From contig NZ_AKJE01000049.1 in the NCBI RefSeq assembly GCF_000282495.1, positions 1 to 64,000 of the forward strand: DNA of 64,000 nt, read 5' to 3'. The position numbers were made by a program, and so were the translations under genes. The number at the start of each line of letters is the position of its first letter. Position 1 is the stretch's first letter. Below the pieces are notes generated by a model, which did no database searches, was not told where the DNA came from, and was given only the letters and a program-made list of their open reading frames with translations. Shown here one piece after another: positions 39,800 through 48,163 of the stretch. Source of the DNA: Pseudomonas sp. GM79 (lineage in GTDB: Bacteria; Pseudomonadota; Gammaproteobacteria; Pseudomonadales; Pseudomonadaceae).

Positions 39800-41308
39800 G
39801 TGGACATTCTCGCAAGTCTGGCAACCGGCTTCGGTGCCGCGTTGGCGCCGATCAATCTGATGTGGGGTTTTATCGGCTGCCTGCTGGGCACCGCGATCGG
39901 TGTTTTGCCGGGAATCGGGCCGGCGCTGACCGTCGCCTTACTCCTGCCGATCACCGCCAAGGTCGATCCTACCGGCGCGCTGATCATGTTCGCCGGCATC
40001 TATTACGGTGCTCAGTTTGGCGGCTCCACCACCTCGATTCTGCTCAACACCCCGGGAGAATCGTCCTCCATGGTCACGGCCCTGGAAGGCAACCTCATGG
40101 CCCGCAACGGGCGGGCAGGTCCGGCCTTGGCGACGGCCGCTATCGGTTCATTTGTGGCCGGCACCATCGCAACGATCTTGTTGACGTTGTTTGCGCCACT
40201 CGTTGCCACGCTGGCGTTGAAATTCGGGCCGGCGGAGTATTTCGCGATTCTGGTGCTGGCCTTCACCACCGTGTCGGCGGTGCTCGGTGCGTCGATGCTG
40301 CGCGGCTTTGCCTCATTGGGCATCGGGCTGACCATCGGCTTGATCGGCCTGGACTCGACCTCGGGCATTGCCCGCTACACCATGGAGGTGCCCGAACTGG
40401 TCGATGGCATCGAAGTGGTGCTGGTGGCGGTGGGCTTGTTTGCCGTCGGTGAGGCCTTGTACAGCGTGCTCTACCAAAAGGAAGAAACGGCCCGCCGAAA
40501 CCGCTTGAGCTCGTTGTGGATGACCCGTGCCGACTGGAAACGCTCGATCCCCGCGTGGCTGCGGGGCACTTTGATCGGTTTTCCATTCGGGTCGATTCCG
40601 GCCGGTGGCGCGGAAATTCCGACGTTCCTGTCTTATTCAACCGAACGCAAACTCAGCAAGTACCCGAAAGAGTTTGCCGCCAGCAAAGGCGAGGGCGCCA
40701 TCGAAGGCGTCGCCGGGCCGGAGGCGGCCAACAACGCGAGCGCGACCGGCTCGCTGGTGCCGCTGCTGACGCTGGGCATCCCGACCTCCGCCACGGCGGC
40801 GATCCTGTTGGCTGCGTTCCAGAACTACAACCTGCAACCGGGGCCGCTGCTGTTCCAGACCTCGGGTGAACTGGTCTGGACGCTGGTGGCCTCTTTGTAC
40901 ATCGGAAACGCTATCCTGCTGGTGCTGAACCTGCCGTTGGTGGGCCTGTGGGTCAAACTCTTGCAGATTCCACGGCCGTACCTGAACGCCGGCATTCTGG
41001 TATTCGCCACCATCGGCGTGTACGGCATGCGCCACTCGACGTTCGACCTGTTTCTGATGTTGGGCATCGGCTGGGCGGGGGTGTTGATGCGGCGTTTCGA
41101 TTTCCCCGTCGCCCCGGTGATCGTCGGCATGCTGCTGGGCCCGATGGCGGAAAAACAACTGCGCAACGCCTTGTCCATCAGCCAGGGCGACTGGATGGTG
41201 TTTGTGACGCAACCGATTGCGGCGTCGGTTCTGGTGTTGACGTTGTTGGTGTTGCTGGTTCCGTATTTGCTGCATAAACGCGGGATCAAATTGCATGAGG
41301 ATGATTGA
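39800..41308 (+). CDS. tctA: Tripartite tricarboxylate transporter, large permease subunit
   Basis: A 502-residue membrane protein with about 12 helices. The opening LMWGFIGCLLGTAIGVLPGIGPALTVALLLP and later FAGIYYGAQFGGSTTSILLNTPGESSS are the TctA signatures; FPFGSIPAGGAEIPTFLSY is the second conserved loop. It moves the substrate across the inner membrane with sodium or protons. The GTG start has AAGGAGG nine bases upstream. It closes the tct operon, and no clear terminator is seen. Confidence 0.94.
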   Translation: MDILASLATGFGAALAPINLMWGFIGCLLGTAIGVLPGIGPALTVALLLPITAKVDPTGALIMFAGIYYGAQFGGSTTSILLNTPGESSSMVTALEGNLMARNGRAGPALATAAIGSFVAGTIATILLTLFAPLVATLALKFGPAEYFAILVLAFTTVSAVLGASMLRGFASLGIGLTIGLIGLDSTSGIARYTMEVPELVDGIEVVLVAVGLFAVGEALYSVLYQKEETARRNRLSSLWMTRADWKRSIPAWLRGTLIGFPFGSIPAGGAEIPTFLSYSTERKLSKYPKEFAASKGEGAIEGVAGPEAANNASATGSLVPLLTLGIPTSATAAILLAAFQNYNLQPGPLLFQTSGELVWTLVASLYIGNAILLVLNLPLVGLWVKLLQIPRPYLNAGILVFATIGVYGMRHSTFDLFLMLGIGWAGVLMRRFDFPVAPVIVGMLLGPMAEKQLRNALSISQGDWMVFVTQPIAASVLVLTLLVLLVPYLLHKRGIKLHEDD

Positions 41309-41654
41309 GTGCCGATCGTTCCCACGCGATAGTAGGAACGATCAACTTTGTGGCGCACAACTTTCCAAGACGTTTCCTACAACGTACCCTGTTGCCGCGT
41401 TTCGGTATCGACCCCTATAGTTCGTGCTCGCGGAAAACACCGCGAACGACCTTGGCCGGTCGGATACAGGAACGTCCAGCTACCCAACACCTTTCAGGCG
41501 ATTCACGTCTGAAACGTTGTGTTATGGCGGCTGTGCGTGGGACACCTTCGGGTGTGCCGGGGTTCCTGTAGTCCGGTCGGCCAACCCGCGTACGGCTGCC
41601 ACCTTTTCCGTTTGGCCGCGAATGGTGGTAGCTCTAATTACAGGAGTTACATCG
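41309..41654 (+). promoter_or_regulatory. Leader of the small gene at 41655
   Basis: No separate gene is supported. The region has hairpins (CGCGG-AAAACA-CCGCG near 41435; TTTCAG...CTGAAA near 41490-41515) and, over 41523-41654, strong resemblance to the leader of the DUF6124 gene at 22101, both in DNA (TGCGTGGG, GCCGGG, CCAACCC.CGTA.GGC) and in the frame continuing into the gene. Confidence 0.6.
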
Positions 41655-41957
41655 ATGTTCGATCAAGTTATGCCCCGTTACCTCCCCATCGACACCTACG
41701 ACGCCGATAACCCGGTGCTCTTCATCAACACCCACAAAGAACTCAGCGACATGGCCGCTTGCGCCATGCACCGTTTCACCGTGGTTCGCGATCTGACCGA
41801 CACGTTGTCCAGCCTCAATCTCAAAGGTATTTCCGACTGCGACCTGACCCGTATCACCCGGGCGGTGCACCTGCTGACGCGTGAAGGTTGCGCAATACTG
41901 GATGTGATTCAGGCTCGCGCGTTGCAGCGGGAGGAGGGGTTCAAGGCTGCTGTTTAG
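41655..41957 (+). CDS. Small helical protein, possibly DUF3077/DUF6124-related
   Basis: A 100-residue protein beginning MFDQVMPRYLPIDTYDADNP, with an AGGAG site nine bases upstream. The body has two amphipathic stretches, LFINTHKELSDMAACAMHRF and ITRAVHLLTREGCAILDVIQARAL. Its layout (short N-terminal tail, F-x-N entry, two helices) resembles the DUF6124 protein at 21739, but identity is low. The frame is open for 77 codons upstream of the chosen start, through a leader homologous to that of the other gene. I do not recognise a function. Confidence 0.68.
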   Translation: MFDQVMPRYLPIDTYDADNPVLFINTHKELSDMAACAMHRFTVVRDLTDTLSSLNLKGISDCDLTRITRAVHLLTREGCAILDVIQARALQREEGFKAAV

Positions 41958-41970
41958 CGGTGTAGCGACG

Positions 41971-42072
41971 GACGCCTTCGCGAGCAAGCCCGCTCCCACA
42001 TTTGATCGCTGGTGTGCACAAATAATGTGTTCACAGAAAATCCAGTGTGGGAGCGGGCTTGCTCGCGAAGAG
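41971..42072. repeat. REP pair, opposite orientation (type 1)
   Basis: CCTTCGCGAGCAAGCCCGCT on the left and TGTGGGAGCGGGCTTGCTCG on the right flank about 45 bases; the two arms point away from each other compared with the other type 1 pairs. Confidence 0.88.
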
Positions 42073-42126
42073 GCCGGCAAATCCAGCATAACCATCGCCT
42101 GACACGCCCTCATCTTGCACACAACC

Positions 42127-42260
42127 TTGTGGCGAGGGGGCTTGCCCCCGTTGGGTTGCGAAGCAGCCCCAAAACTGACACCGCATTATTTCAGGTACAC
42201 CACGAGCGCTGATTTTACGACTGCTGCGCAGCCGAACGGGGGCAAGCCCCCTCGCCACAA
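42127..42260. repeat. REP inverted pair (type 2)
   Basis: TTGTGGCGAGGGGGCTTGCC and its complement GGCAAGCCCCCTCGCCACAA enclose about 95 bases that include GTTGCGAAGCAGCCCC and GGCTGC-like arms. This is the complete form of the second REP family in the window. With the type 1 pair before it, it fills 41958-42290, where no gene is seen. Confidence 0.85.
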
Positions 42261-42290
42261 ACGGTTTGCAGTGTTTGTGGGAAACAGCTT

Positions 42291-43184
42291 TCACCCCCGA
42301 TAACGCAGCGCATCCACCAACAACGCAAACGCCGGCGATGCCTGACGCCGGCTCGGGTAGTAGAGGTGAAACCCGGCAAATGGCGCGCACCAGTCGTCCA
42401 GCACTTGCACCAGCCGACCTGCCGCAATATGGGACGTGACGATGTCGTCGGGAAGGCAACTCAAGCCAAATCCATCCAGCGCCGCAGTCAGAAGCTGATA
42501 CACGCCATTAAACGTCACCTGACCCGATACCCGGACATTCAGGCTTTCCTCACCTTTCTTAAACTCCCAGGCATACAGCCCGCCATTAGTAGGCAGCCGC
42601 AGGTTGTTGCATTGGTGTTCGGTCAGGTCGCGAGGTGTGATGGGCTTTGGACGGTTGGCAAAGTACGCCGGCGAACCCACCACCACCATGCGCATATCCG
42701 GCCCGATGCGGGTGGCGATCATGCCTTGGGCGACGTCCTCACCCAACCGCACACCGGCATCGAAACCCTGGGCCGCGATGTCGACAAAGCTGTAGTCGCA
42801 ACAGACCTCCACCGAGATGTCCGGGTACTGGAGCAGGAACGGTTTCAACACCGGCCACAGGATAAATTCCAGCGCATGGTCCATCGCGTTGATGCGGATT
42901 TTGCCGGCCGGTTTGTCGCGCAGGTTGCTCAGTGCCGCCAGTTCAATCTCGATTTCTTCGAAATGCGGGCCGACCGTTTGCAGCAGGTGTTCACCGGCCT
43001 CTGTCGGCGACACGCTACGCGTCGTGCGGGTCAGCAAGCGCAGCCCCAATCGAGCTTCCAGCGCTCGAACCGTATGACTCAACGCCGACTGGGAAACCCC
43101 CAGCTTGGCCGCAGCCTTGGTAAAGCTTCGCTCACGCGCCACCGCGAGGAAGGCGAGTAAGTCGTTGGCGTTTTCCCGAAGCAT
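42291..43184 (-). CDS. LysR-family transcriptional regulator
   Basis: A 297-residue regulator. HTH: LLAFLAVARERSFTKAAAKLGVSQSALSHTVRALE, then GLRLLTRTTRSVSPTEAGEHLL; the effector domain starts AGKIRINAMDHALEFILWPV. The TRTTRSVSPTEAGE linker and the RIGPDMRMVVVGSPAYFANRPKP segment place it with the Pseudomonas LysR proteins that control redox or stress genes. It is divergent from the cupin gene at 43342 with ATTCGAAT (43208-43215) between, and probably regulates that gene. Confidence 0.93.
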   Translation of the reverse strand: MLRENANDLLAFLAVARERSFTKAAAKLGVSQSALSHTVRALEARLGLRLLTRTTRSVSPTEAGEHLLQTVGPHFEEIEIELAALSNLRDKPAGKIRINAMDHALEFILWPVLKPFLLQYPDISVEVCCDYSFVDIAAQGFDAGVRLGEDVAQGMIATRIGPDMRMVVVGSPAYFANRPKPITPRDLTEHQCNNLRLPTNGGLYAWEFKKGEESLNVRVSGQVTFNGVYQLLTAALDGFGLSCLPDDIVTSHIAAGRLVQVLDDWCAPFAGFHLYYPSRRQASPAFALLVDALRYRG

Positions 43185-43341
43185 TGATGAGTCCCTTTCA
43201 TAGGTATATTCGAATTCTAGTGGCTAATCCGGAGAATGCTCAGCTGCTAGATTGGCAAAGCATTTGCCCGGCAATGGCGTGTGGTCGCATGACGGCCCGC
43301 ACATTCGCCACGCTTTCCAAACGACTCGAGAGAGATCTGTC

Positions 43342-43818
43342 ATGAAAAACCTTGCCGCTACAGCGCTCTCGCTTTCGCTTCTTGCCTTTGACGCACAGGC
43401 ACAGGAAACCCCAATGCTGACGGTGACCCCAAACGGCTCCCAACCTTCAGCGAAAGGTTCGGCTGACTATTTCACCGGCGCGGTTCGTGTCGATGCACCT
43501 TTCAAAGCAACTGCACCGGCCCGGGTCAGCGGCGGCACGGTCACTTTCGAACCCGGCGCTCGCACGGCGTGGCACACCCACCCGCTGGGCCAGACTTTGA
43601 TCGTCACCGCAGGCTCTGGCTGGGTCCAGGAATGGGATCAACCGATCCGATCGATCAAGCCGGGCGACACCGTGTGGATTCCTCCCCATGTGAAGCATTG
43701 GCATGGCGCGACCGCGACCACCGGCATGACCCACGTCGCCATCGCCGAAGTGCTGGACGGTAAAGTCGTGGAGTGGATGGAACAGGTCAGCGAGGCGCAA
43801 TACGGTAAAGCGCAATAA
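43342..43818 (+). CDS. Secreted cupin-domain protein
   Basis: A 158-residue protein with a Sec signal peptide (MKNLAATALSLSLLAFDAQA, cleavage after AQA) and one cupin barrel: GARTAWHTHPLGQTLIVTAGSGWVQEW carries the first metal-binding motif (two histidines, later glutamine) and PGDTVWIPPHVKHWHGA the second. The exported cupin plus the carboxymuconolactone-decarboxylase-like protein next door is a common pair in bacteria, often with LysR. It resembles mandelonitrile-lyase-like cupins, but the reaction is unknown. A 13-bp hairpin follows the gene. Confidence 0.88.
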   Translation: MKNLAATALSLSLLAFDAQAQETPMLTVTPNGSQPSAKGSADYFTGAVRVDAPFKATAPARVSGGTVTFEPGARTAWHTHPLGQTLIVTAGSGWVQEWDQPIRSIKPGDTVWIPPHVKHWHGATATTGMTHVAIAEVLDGKVVEWMEQVSEAQYGKAQ

Positions 43819-43824
43819 CCCTGA

Positions 43825-43854
43825 GCGCCTGAAACAGAGGGCTGTTTCAGGCGC
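43825..43854 (+). terminator. Hairpin after the cupin gene
   Basis: GCGCCTGAAACAG - AGGG - CTGTTTCAGGCGC is a perfect 13-bp stem six bases past the stop. There is no T-tract, but position and strength suit a terminator or 3' stabiliser. Confidence 0.65.
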
Positions 43855-43880
43855 GCGTCGATCAATGGCAGTGCGGAACC

Positions 43881-43970
43881 TGTGGGAGCGGGCTTGCTCG
43901 CGAAGACGGCGGCACCGTCAACATTGATCTCGCCTGACACACCGCCTTCGCGAGCAAGCCCGCTCCCACA
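43881..43970. repeat. REP inverted pair (type 1)
   Basis: TGTGGGAGCGGGCTTGCTCG and its complement around a spacer containing GTCAACATTGATCTCGCCTG, nearly identical to the copies at 15.9 and 45.6 kb. Confidence 0.93.
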
Positions 43971-43988
43971 TGGAATCGCGTTAGCCTT

Positions 43989-44768
43989 TCATCCTTGGGC
44001 TTTGCGTGATGCGAATACGTCCTTCAGGACAGGCACAGCAGACATCGCTTTCGGCCAGCCGACGTAAAACGCCAGGTGCGTGATGACCTCGGCGGCTTGG
44101 GTTTGGGTCAGGCCGTTGTCCATTGCCCGGTTCAAGTGAAAGGGCAGTTGCGCCACCTGGCTCTGGGCCGTTAGGGCCGCCACGGTGATCAGGCTTCGGT
44201 CCCTTGGCGTCAGGTCTGCGTTGCGCCACAGATCGCCAAACAGAACGTCATTGGTGTACTCGGCCAGTTGTGGCGCTACGTCCCCGACTGACGCTTCGAC
44301 GGCGGCTTTGCGTTTGGTTTCGCTGGCCTCATCCCGTGTCAGGGGCTCTGATGCCGGGGGCAGGATCTGTTCGGCGGTCACGCCTCGATCGGTGAATACT
44401 TTCTTCGCTACGCCGGCGGCCGATATTGCGTTGGGCCAGCCTGAGTAGAACGCGAGATGGGTGATGAGGGCGCTGATTTCGCTGGGTTTGAGGCCGTTGT
44501 CCAGCCCCAGATTGAAGTGCCCCGTGAGCTGCGCGGATTGCCCGTTGGCCAGGAGCGCGGCAATCGTGATGAGGCTTCTATCCCGAGGTGCCAATTCCTG
44601 GCGTTTCCAGACCTCGCCGAACAGCAGTTCAGTCGTATACGTGTAGAGCTGAGGCGTCACTTCCTGAACATCCGGGGAAGGTTTGGGCGCGGGTTTGGCG
44701 CTCCCCTGATTGCCTTCGACCCAAGCGGAAAAGAACAGCGTGGCGAGTGTGGCAGCGAACAGCTTCAT
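43989..44768 (-). CDS. Secreted double carboxymuconolactone-decarboxylase-like protein
   Basis: A 259-residue protein with a signal peptide (MKLFAATLATLFFSAWVEG) and two tandem CMD/AhpD-like repeats. Each repeat has LAPRDRSLITIAAL or LTPRDRSLITVAAL followed by GLDNGLKPSEISALITHLAFYSGWP or AMDNGLTQTQAAEVITHLAFYVGWP. The CxxC of AhpD-type peroxidases is absent, so it is closer to the decarboxylase branch. Start at 44768 has GGAGG nine bases upstream; the frame is open 15 codons more. Convergent with the cupin gene, and probably part of the same function. Confidence 0.88.
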   Translation of the reverse strand: MKLFAATLATLFFSAWVEGNQGSAKPAPKPSPDVQEVTPQLYTYTTELLFGEVWKRQELAPRDRSLITIAALLANGQSAQLTGHFNLGLDNGLKPSEISALITHLAFYSGWPNAISAAGVAKKVFTDRGVTAEQILPPASEPLTRDEASETKRKAAVEASVGDVAPQLAEYTNDVLFGDLWRNADLTPRDRSLITVAALTAQSQVAQLPFHLNRAMDNGLTQTQAAEVITHLAFYVGWPKAMSAVPVLKDVFASRKAQG

Positions 44769-44894
44769 CACTTCGACCTCCAGATTGTCTGGCGCCGGAT
44801 GGCAGCCACTCATCCTTCACATACTAGAGAGGCTGGATAGATCGATTAAGGCCAATAAGCCGAATGGAGTCATGAGGTGGGCTCATCAATTGAT

Positions 44895-45003
44895 CCCGAA
44901 AAGATCGCAGCCTTCGGCAGCTTCTACGCCGACCGGGTACACCCCAGGAATCGGAGTCGTACGAAAATCCGTAGGAGCTGCCGAAGGCTGCGATCTTTTC
45001 GGG
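44895..45003. repeat. Inverted repeat pair (third REP-like family)
   Basis: CCCGAAAAGATCGCAGCCTT and its complement AAGGCTGCGATCTTTTCGGG form arms around about 50 bases. The core AAGATCGCAGCCTTCGGCAG is another element common in Pseudomonas intergenic regions. Confidence 0.85.
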
Positions 45004-45027
45004 CTGCCAATGTTTAATTGACAGAAA

Positions 45028-45459
45028 TCAGAAACGGAACGCTTGTCGTCCTACCAGTAGCCATTTGCCTTTCTGTTTCTGCCAGATCTGGAAGTTCTCG
45101 ATTTCCGTGGGAACGATTTCTTCACCCTTGATGGCTTGTGCCGAAAAATGATGCCGGACCAACGCCACATCACCCGACAGCGTGATGGTCTGGCCCTGCA
45201 TTTCCAGTGTCTTGAAAGCGCTTTTTCCGGTTTCGATGTCGGCGATGAACGCTTTCTTGTCCTGGATTTTCCCGCTGGAATGGCCGTAGGTAAGGTTTTC
45301 AGCGGTGAGCGCATTCAGTTGGGGAATGTTCTTGTGCAGCATGGCTTGAGTCAGATGGTCTACCGCTACGGCGACATCCTTCTCACCCGAGGAGGGGGCT
45401 GCCATCACATAGCCGCTGAAGAGACACAAGAAGCCGATAAGCAATTTCGTTTTTTTCAT
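45028..45459 (-). CDS. Exported NTF2-like (DUF4440) protein
   Basis: A 143-residue protein with a Sec signal peptide (LLIGFLCLFSGYVMAA) and an NTF2/SnoaL-like fold: VAVDHLTQAMLHKNIPQLNALTAENLTYGHSSGKI and ENFQIWQKQKGKWLLVGRQAFRF are typical of DUF4440. The start at 45459 has AAGGAA upstream; the frame is open 22 codons further. Members bind small ligands or are enzymes; function here unknown. Single gene. Confidence 0.85.
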   Translation of the reverse strand: MKKTKLLIGFLCLFSGYVMAAPSSGEKDVAVAVDHLTQAMLHKNIPQLNALTAENLTYGHSSGKIQDKKAFIADIETGKSAFKTLEMQGQTITLSGDVALVRHHFSAQAIKGEEIVPTEIENFQIWQKQKGKWLLVGRQAFRF

Positions 45460-45819
45460 GGGTATTTTCCTTGTTGTTATAGGGATGACAGACAAGAGGC
45501 ACGCATCTCGTCGGTCATCGTACAACTTAGCAGATTTTTGTTGCGGGATGCATCCAGTCAGTCAATGAAACGCAATCCTGTGGGAGCGGGCTTGCTCGCG
45601 AAGACGGCGGCACATTCAACATTGATGTCGCCTGACACATCGCTTTCGCGAGCAAGCCCGCTCCCACAGGTTCCGCCCTCGCGAGTACCAGTAGTGCTTT
45701 ATCACTTCATCATCTGCTTGGAACTCCCTGCAAGACACCCTCGTCATCTGCAATGAAGCACCACCGCGGGCACACCGCGGCCACTTCCTGACGTGTTCAT
45801 TACGAAGGCGAGGGATGAC
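45460..45819. other. Intergenic region with one REP pair
   Basis: Apart from the REP pair at 45578-45669 and the ribosome site of the gene at 45820, I see no gene or clear signal in these 360 bases. Confidence 0.6.
45578..45669. repeat. REP inverted pair (type 1)
   Basis: CTGTGGGAGCGGGCTTGCTC and its complement, with the spacer TCAACATTGATGTCGCCTGA shared with the copies at 15.9 and 43.9 kb. Confidence 0.93.
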
Positions 45820-46461
45820 ATGACTATTCCAGACAGCAGGACCGGACAACCGGATGCCCCTCGGGATCCCGCAGGCTCCGAACAAAACTTTCAGCATTTA
45901 AAGGAGGAGGTTACCGAAGCGATAGGCGGTGCTCGGCATCAGGCCGATGAGCAGTTCGGCCAATACCGCGATACCGCAGCGGATCAGATTGAAGCATTGG
46001 CCAGAGGCGCCCAGTCAGTCGTTTCCGAGATCAGGACGAACGATACGTTCGGGATGTCCGACTACCTGGCGAACATGGCCGACAGCATGAGCAGCCTGGC
46101 GGGAAAACTGCGCCGCAAAAGTGCCGAAGAGCTTTTGCACGATGGCGCTGACCTGGCACGCGACAATCCAGGGTTGTTCATTGTCGGCAGCATCGCGGTG
46201 GGGTTCGGTTTGTCGCGGTTCCTGAAAGCGGGCACGACGACTCTGCCGACAACCACCGATCGTGAGTTCGCTGCCCAGAGCAGCACTGCCACGTTCACTG
46301 GCGATGGCTCGCAAGGACTTTATGAAACGTCGATGCCGCCCGGAGGCGAGCTGTCGCCCGGGTTGGCCTCTAGCATCACGCCGTCCTCGCCGAGCGCGCC
46401 CGACCATCGTGGCGACAGTTCCTCAATGCCAGGGTCCAGCCCCTTCTCAGGAGAACGGTGA
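45820..46461 (+). CDS. Stress-type membrane-associated protein (first gene of holin/DUF3618 operon)
   Basis: A 213-residue protein with a charged, helical N-terminal half (HLKEEVTEAIGGARHQADEQ; RDTAADQIEALARGAQ), one hydrophobic segment near residues 120-135 (NPGLFIVGSIAVGFGLSRFL) and a low-complexity serine/proline tail. The helix-plus-membrane-anchor shape resembles ElaB/DUF883-type and 'nutrient deprivation-induced' proteins. Start ATG at 45820 follows GAGGG. It overlaps the next gene by one base. The three genes here form a typical small operon linked to stress and envelope; exact function unknown. Confidence 0.72.
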   Translation: MTIPDSRTGQPDAPRDPAGSEQNFQHLKEEVTEAIGGARHQADEQFGQYRDTAADQIEALARGAQSVVSEIRTNDTFGMSDYLANMADSMSSLAGKLRRKSAEELLHDGADLARDNPGLFIVGSIAVGFGLSRFLKAGTTTLPTTTDREFAAQSSTATFTGDGSQGLYETSMPPGGELSPGLASSITPSSPSAPDHRGDSSSMPGSSPFSGER

Positions 46462-46904
46462 TGAACAGAAACGATCCAGAACTGCAACCCACACCACCCG
46501 TCACACCGTCTGTCACGACGGTTGATCATGACGCTTCCGTGGTCGGTTTATTGCGGCAGTTAACTCGGGAAGTACCGGCGTTATTCACCAAGGAACTGGC
46601 GTTGGCCAAGGTGGAATTGCAGGCCAGCCTGACGACGTTGAAAGCAGGGATTGCCGGGGTCGCCGGCGGCGCCATTGTGCTGCTCGCCGGGTTCATCATT
46701 GTGCTGATGGCGGTCGTCTATGCCTTGAGCCTGGTGATGGCGCCCTGGCTGGCTGCGCTGATTGTCGGCGTCGTGGTGATGGTCATCGGGTTCGTGATGC
46801 TGCAGGCAGGCAAAAAACAATTCGAGCCTTCCCACTTCAAGCCTGATCGCACCCTGGGCGCGCTGAATAAAGACCAGGAAGCCCTGCGGAGGAAAGTGTC
46901 ATGA
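46461..46904 (+). CDS. Phage holin-like protein (DUF1469/Holin-X family)
   Basis: A 147-residue protein with two adjacent membrane helices (GIAGVAGGAIVLLAGFIIVLMAVVYAL and PWLAALIVGVVVMVIGFVML) after a soluble N-terminus (VVGLLRQLTREVPALFTKELALAKVEL). This is the DUF1469 'phage holin family' type, a chromosomal membrane protein rather than a lysis gene. AGGAG precedes the ATG. It overlaps the next gene by four bases (ATGA). Confidence 0.85.
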   Translation: MNRNDPELQPTPPVTPSVTTVDHDASVVGLLRQLTREVPALFTKELALAKVELQASLTTLKAGIAGVAGGAIVLLAGFIIVLMAVVYALSLVMAPWLAALIVGVVVMVIGFVMLQAGKKQFEPSHFKPDRTLGALNKDQEALRRKVS

Positions 46905-47731
46905 AGCGAGAATTCGAAACCGAAGCGGCCAAGAGCCCGGAAACCATCGAGCGTGAAATCGATGCGCAACGGGAGAACATCGGGCATATCGTCGACGCGC
47001 TGGAAAGCAAGTTTACCCCTGGCCAGATGTTCGATCAGGCACTGCTGCTGATGCAAAGCAACGGCTCGACTTTCCTGACCAATCTGGGCACCAGCGTGCG
47101 CAACAATCCCGTGCCCGCGGTGCTGACCTCGGTCGGCCTGATGTGGTTGATGATGAGCCAGAATCGCCCGCCAACGCCCCGGGAATATCGCGTCGAGCCG
47201 GAGCCGGACGTCGACTGGACCGATGACTTGGCCGAAGGGCTCGCCGATGGCATGGACAGCGCCCGACAGCGTCTGCACAACACCACGGATTCGCTCAAGG
47301 ACAGCTATCAGGCGGTCAAGGGTAAGGCCGCGCACCTGAGCGATAGCCTGCATGCGAAGACCGATCACCTCAGTCACGCCGTCCATGACACCGGTGATCG
47401 CCTGGCGCGCAGGACTCATGAAATGGGCGACCAGTTCAGTCATCTGCTCAAGGAGCAACCACTGCTGATGGCGGCGATGGGTATCGCGGTGGGAGCGTTG
47501 CTGGGCGCGGCGTTACCCACTACCGCAACGGAACGTCGCTATCTGGGCAGGACCAGCGCAAGCCTCACCGGCAAGGTCAAACAGCAAGCACGGGAGGGCT
47601 ATGAGGCGGTGCGCGAAAAGGTGATGGAAACCACGGAGCCCCACGCGTCAATCGCGGGAGAAACGGGCGAGATGCGCAAGACCGCGTCCGAAACTCCGGC
47701 CGATCTGTCACGTGGCTTGGGGACTTCTTGA
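46901..47731 (+). CDS. DUF3618-domain membrane protein
   Basis: A 276-residue protein with the DUF3618 start KSPETIEREIDAQRENIGHIVDALESKFTPGQMFDQAL. A hydrophobic stretch (VPAVLTSVGLMWLMM) and a late one (PLLMAAMGIAVGALLGAALP) frame a long region of repeated helical heptads (DSARQRLHNTTDSLKDSYQA, HLSDSLHAKTDHLSHAVHDT), likely coiled coil. ATGA overlap with the holin-like gene shows translational coupling. Members of this set are often induced in stress; role unknown. Confidence 0.85.
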   Translation: MKREFETEAAKSPETIEREIDAQRENIGHIVDALESKFTPGQMFDQALLLMQSNGSTFLTNLGTSVRNNPVPAVLTSVGLMWLMMSQNRPPTPREYRVEPEPDVDWTDDLAEGLADGMDSARQRLHNTTDSLKDSYQAVKGKAAHLSDSLHAKTDHLSHAVHDTGDRLARRTHEMGDQFSHLLKEQPLLMAAMGIAVGALLGAALPTTATERRYLGRTSASLTGKVKQQAREGYEAVREKVMETTEPHASIAGETGEMRKTASETPADLSRGLGTS

Positions 47732-47846
47732 CAGGTATCAGGGCAAGGCGGGAGGTCTGATGCACAGACGTCCCGTCGAGCCCGGTTTGTCGACGCCTTG
47801 AAACAGGCGGGATTCCACGATCAGACACCATGACGAGGTACGCATC

Positions 47847-48131
47847 ATGATTGATGAATCCACAGGCATGACCCCAGGTGTGCGTTACGAAATCGAGAAC
47901 CGGGAAAGGGTAGAACCGTTTGCCGGTTTTTTTCTGGACGGCAAGTATTACCTCGCGCCCGAACTGCAAACGGCCATCGGCTGGCTTGAGGGCAATCGCT
48001 TTATCTACGATGTACTTGATCCCGAAGACGAGCCGGTGTTCAAGGACCGTGTGGCCGGCACTATCAAGAATTTGAAACTCACATTGAGTGACGGAATGAC
48101 CCTGGATATTCACCCCATTCCGGGCACCTGA
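47847..48131 (+). CDS. Hypothetical protein, 94 residues
   Basis: A small soluble protein starting MIDESTGMTPGVRYEIENRERV, with GAGG nine bases before the ATG. It has no membrane segment, signal or known motif; the pattern looks like a small beta-rich fold (VEPFAGFFLDGKYYLAP, RVAGTIKNLKLTLSDGMTL). It ends convergent with the ClpP-like gene. I do not recognise a family. Codon use agrees with the flanks, which supports a real gene. Confidence 0.65.
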   Translation: MIDESTGMTPGVRYEIENRERVEPFAGFFLDGKYYLAPELQTAIGWLEGNRFIYDVLDPEDEPVFKDRVAGTIKNLKLTLSDGMTLDIHPIPGT

Positions 48132-48163
48132 CGTATCGGTATCGGGGCCGTCTCGAACGCGCG

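Noticed and set aside
46461..46904. Holin-like gene as evidence of a prophage
   Set aside because: DUF1469 'holin' proteins are ordinary chromosomal membrane proteins; no endolysin, tail or integrase genes are near.
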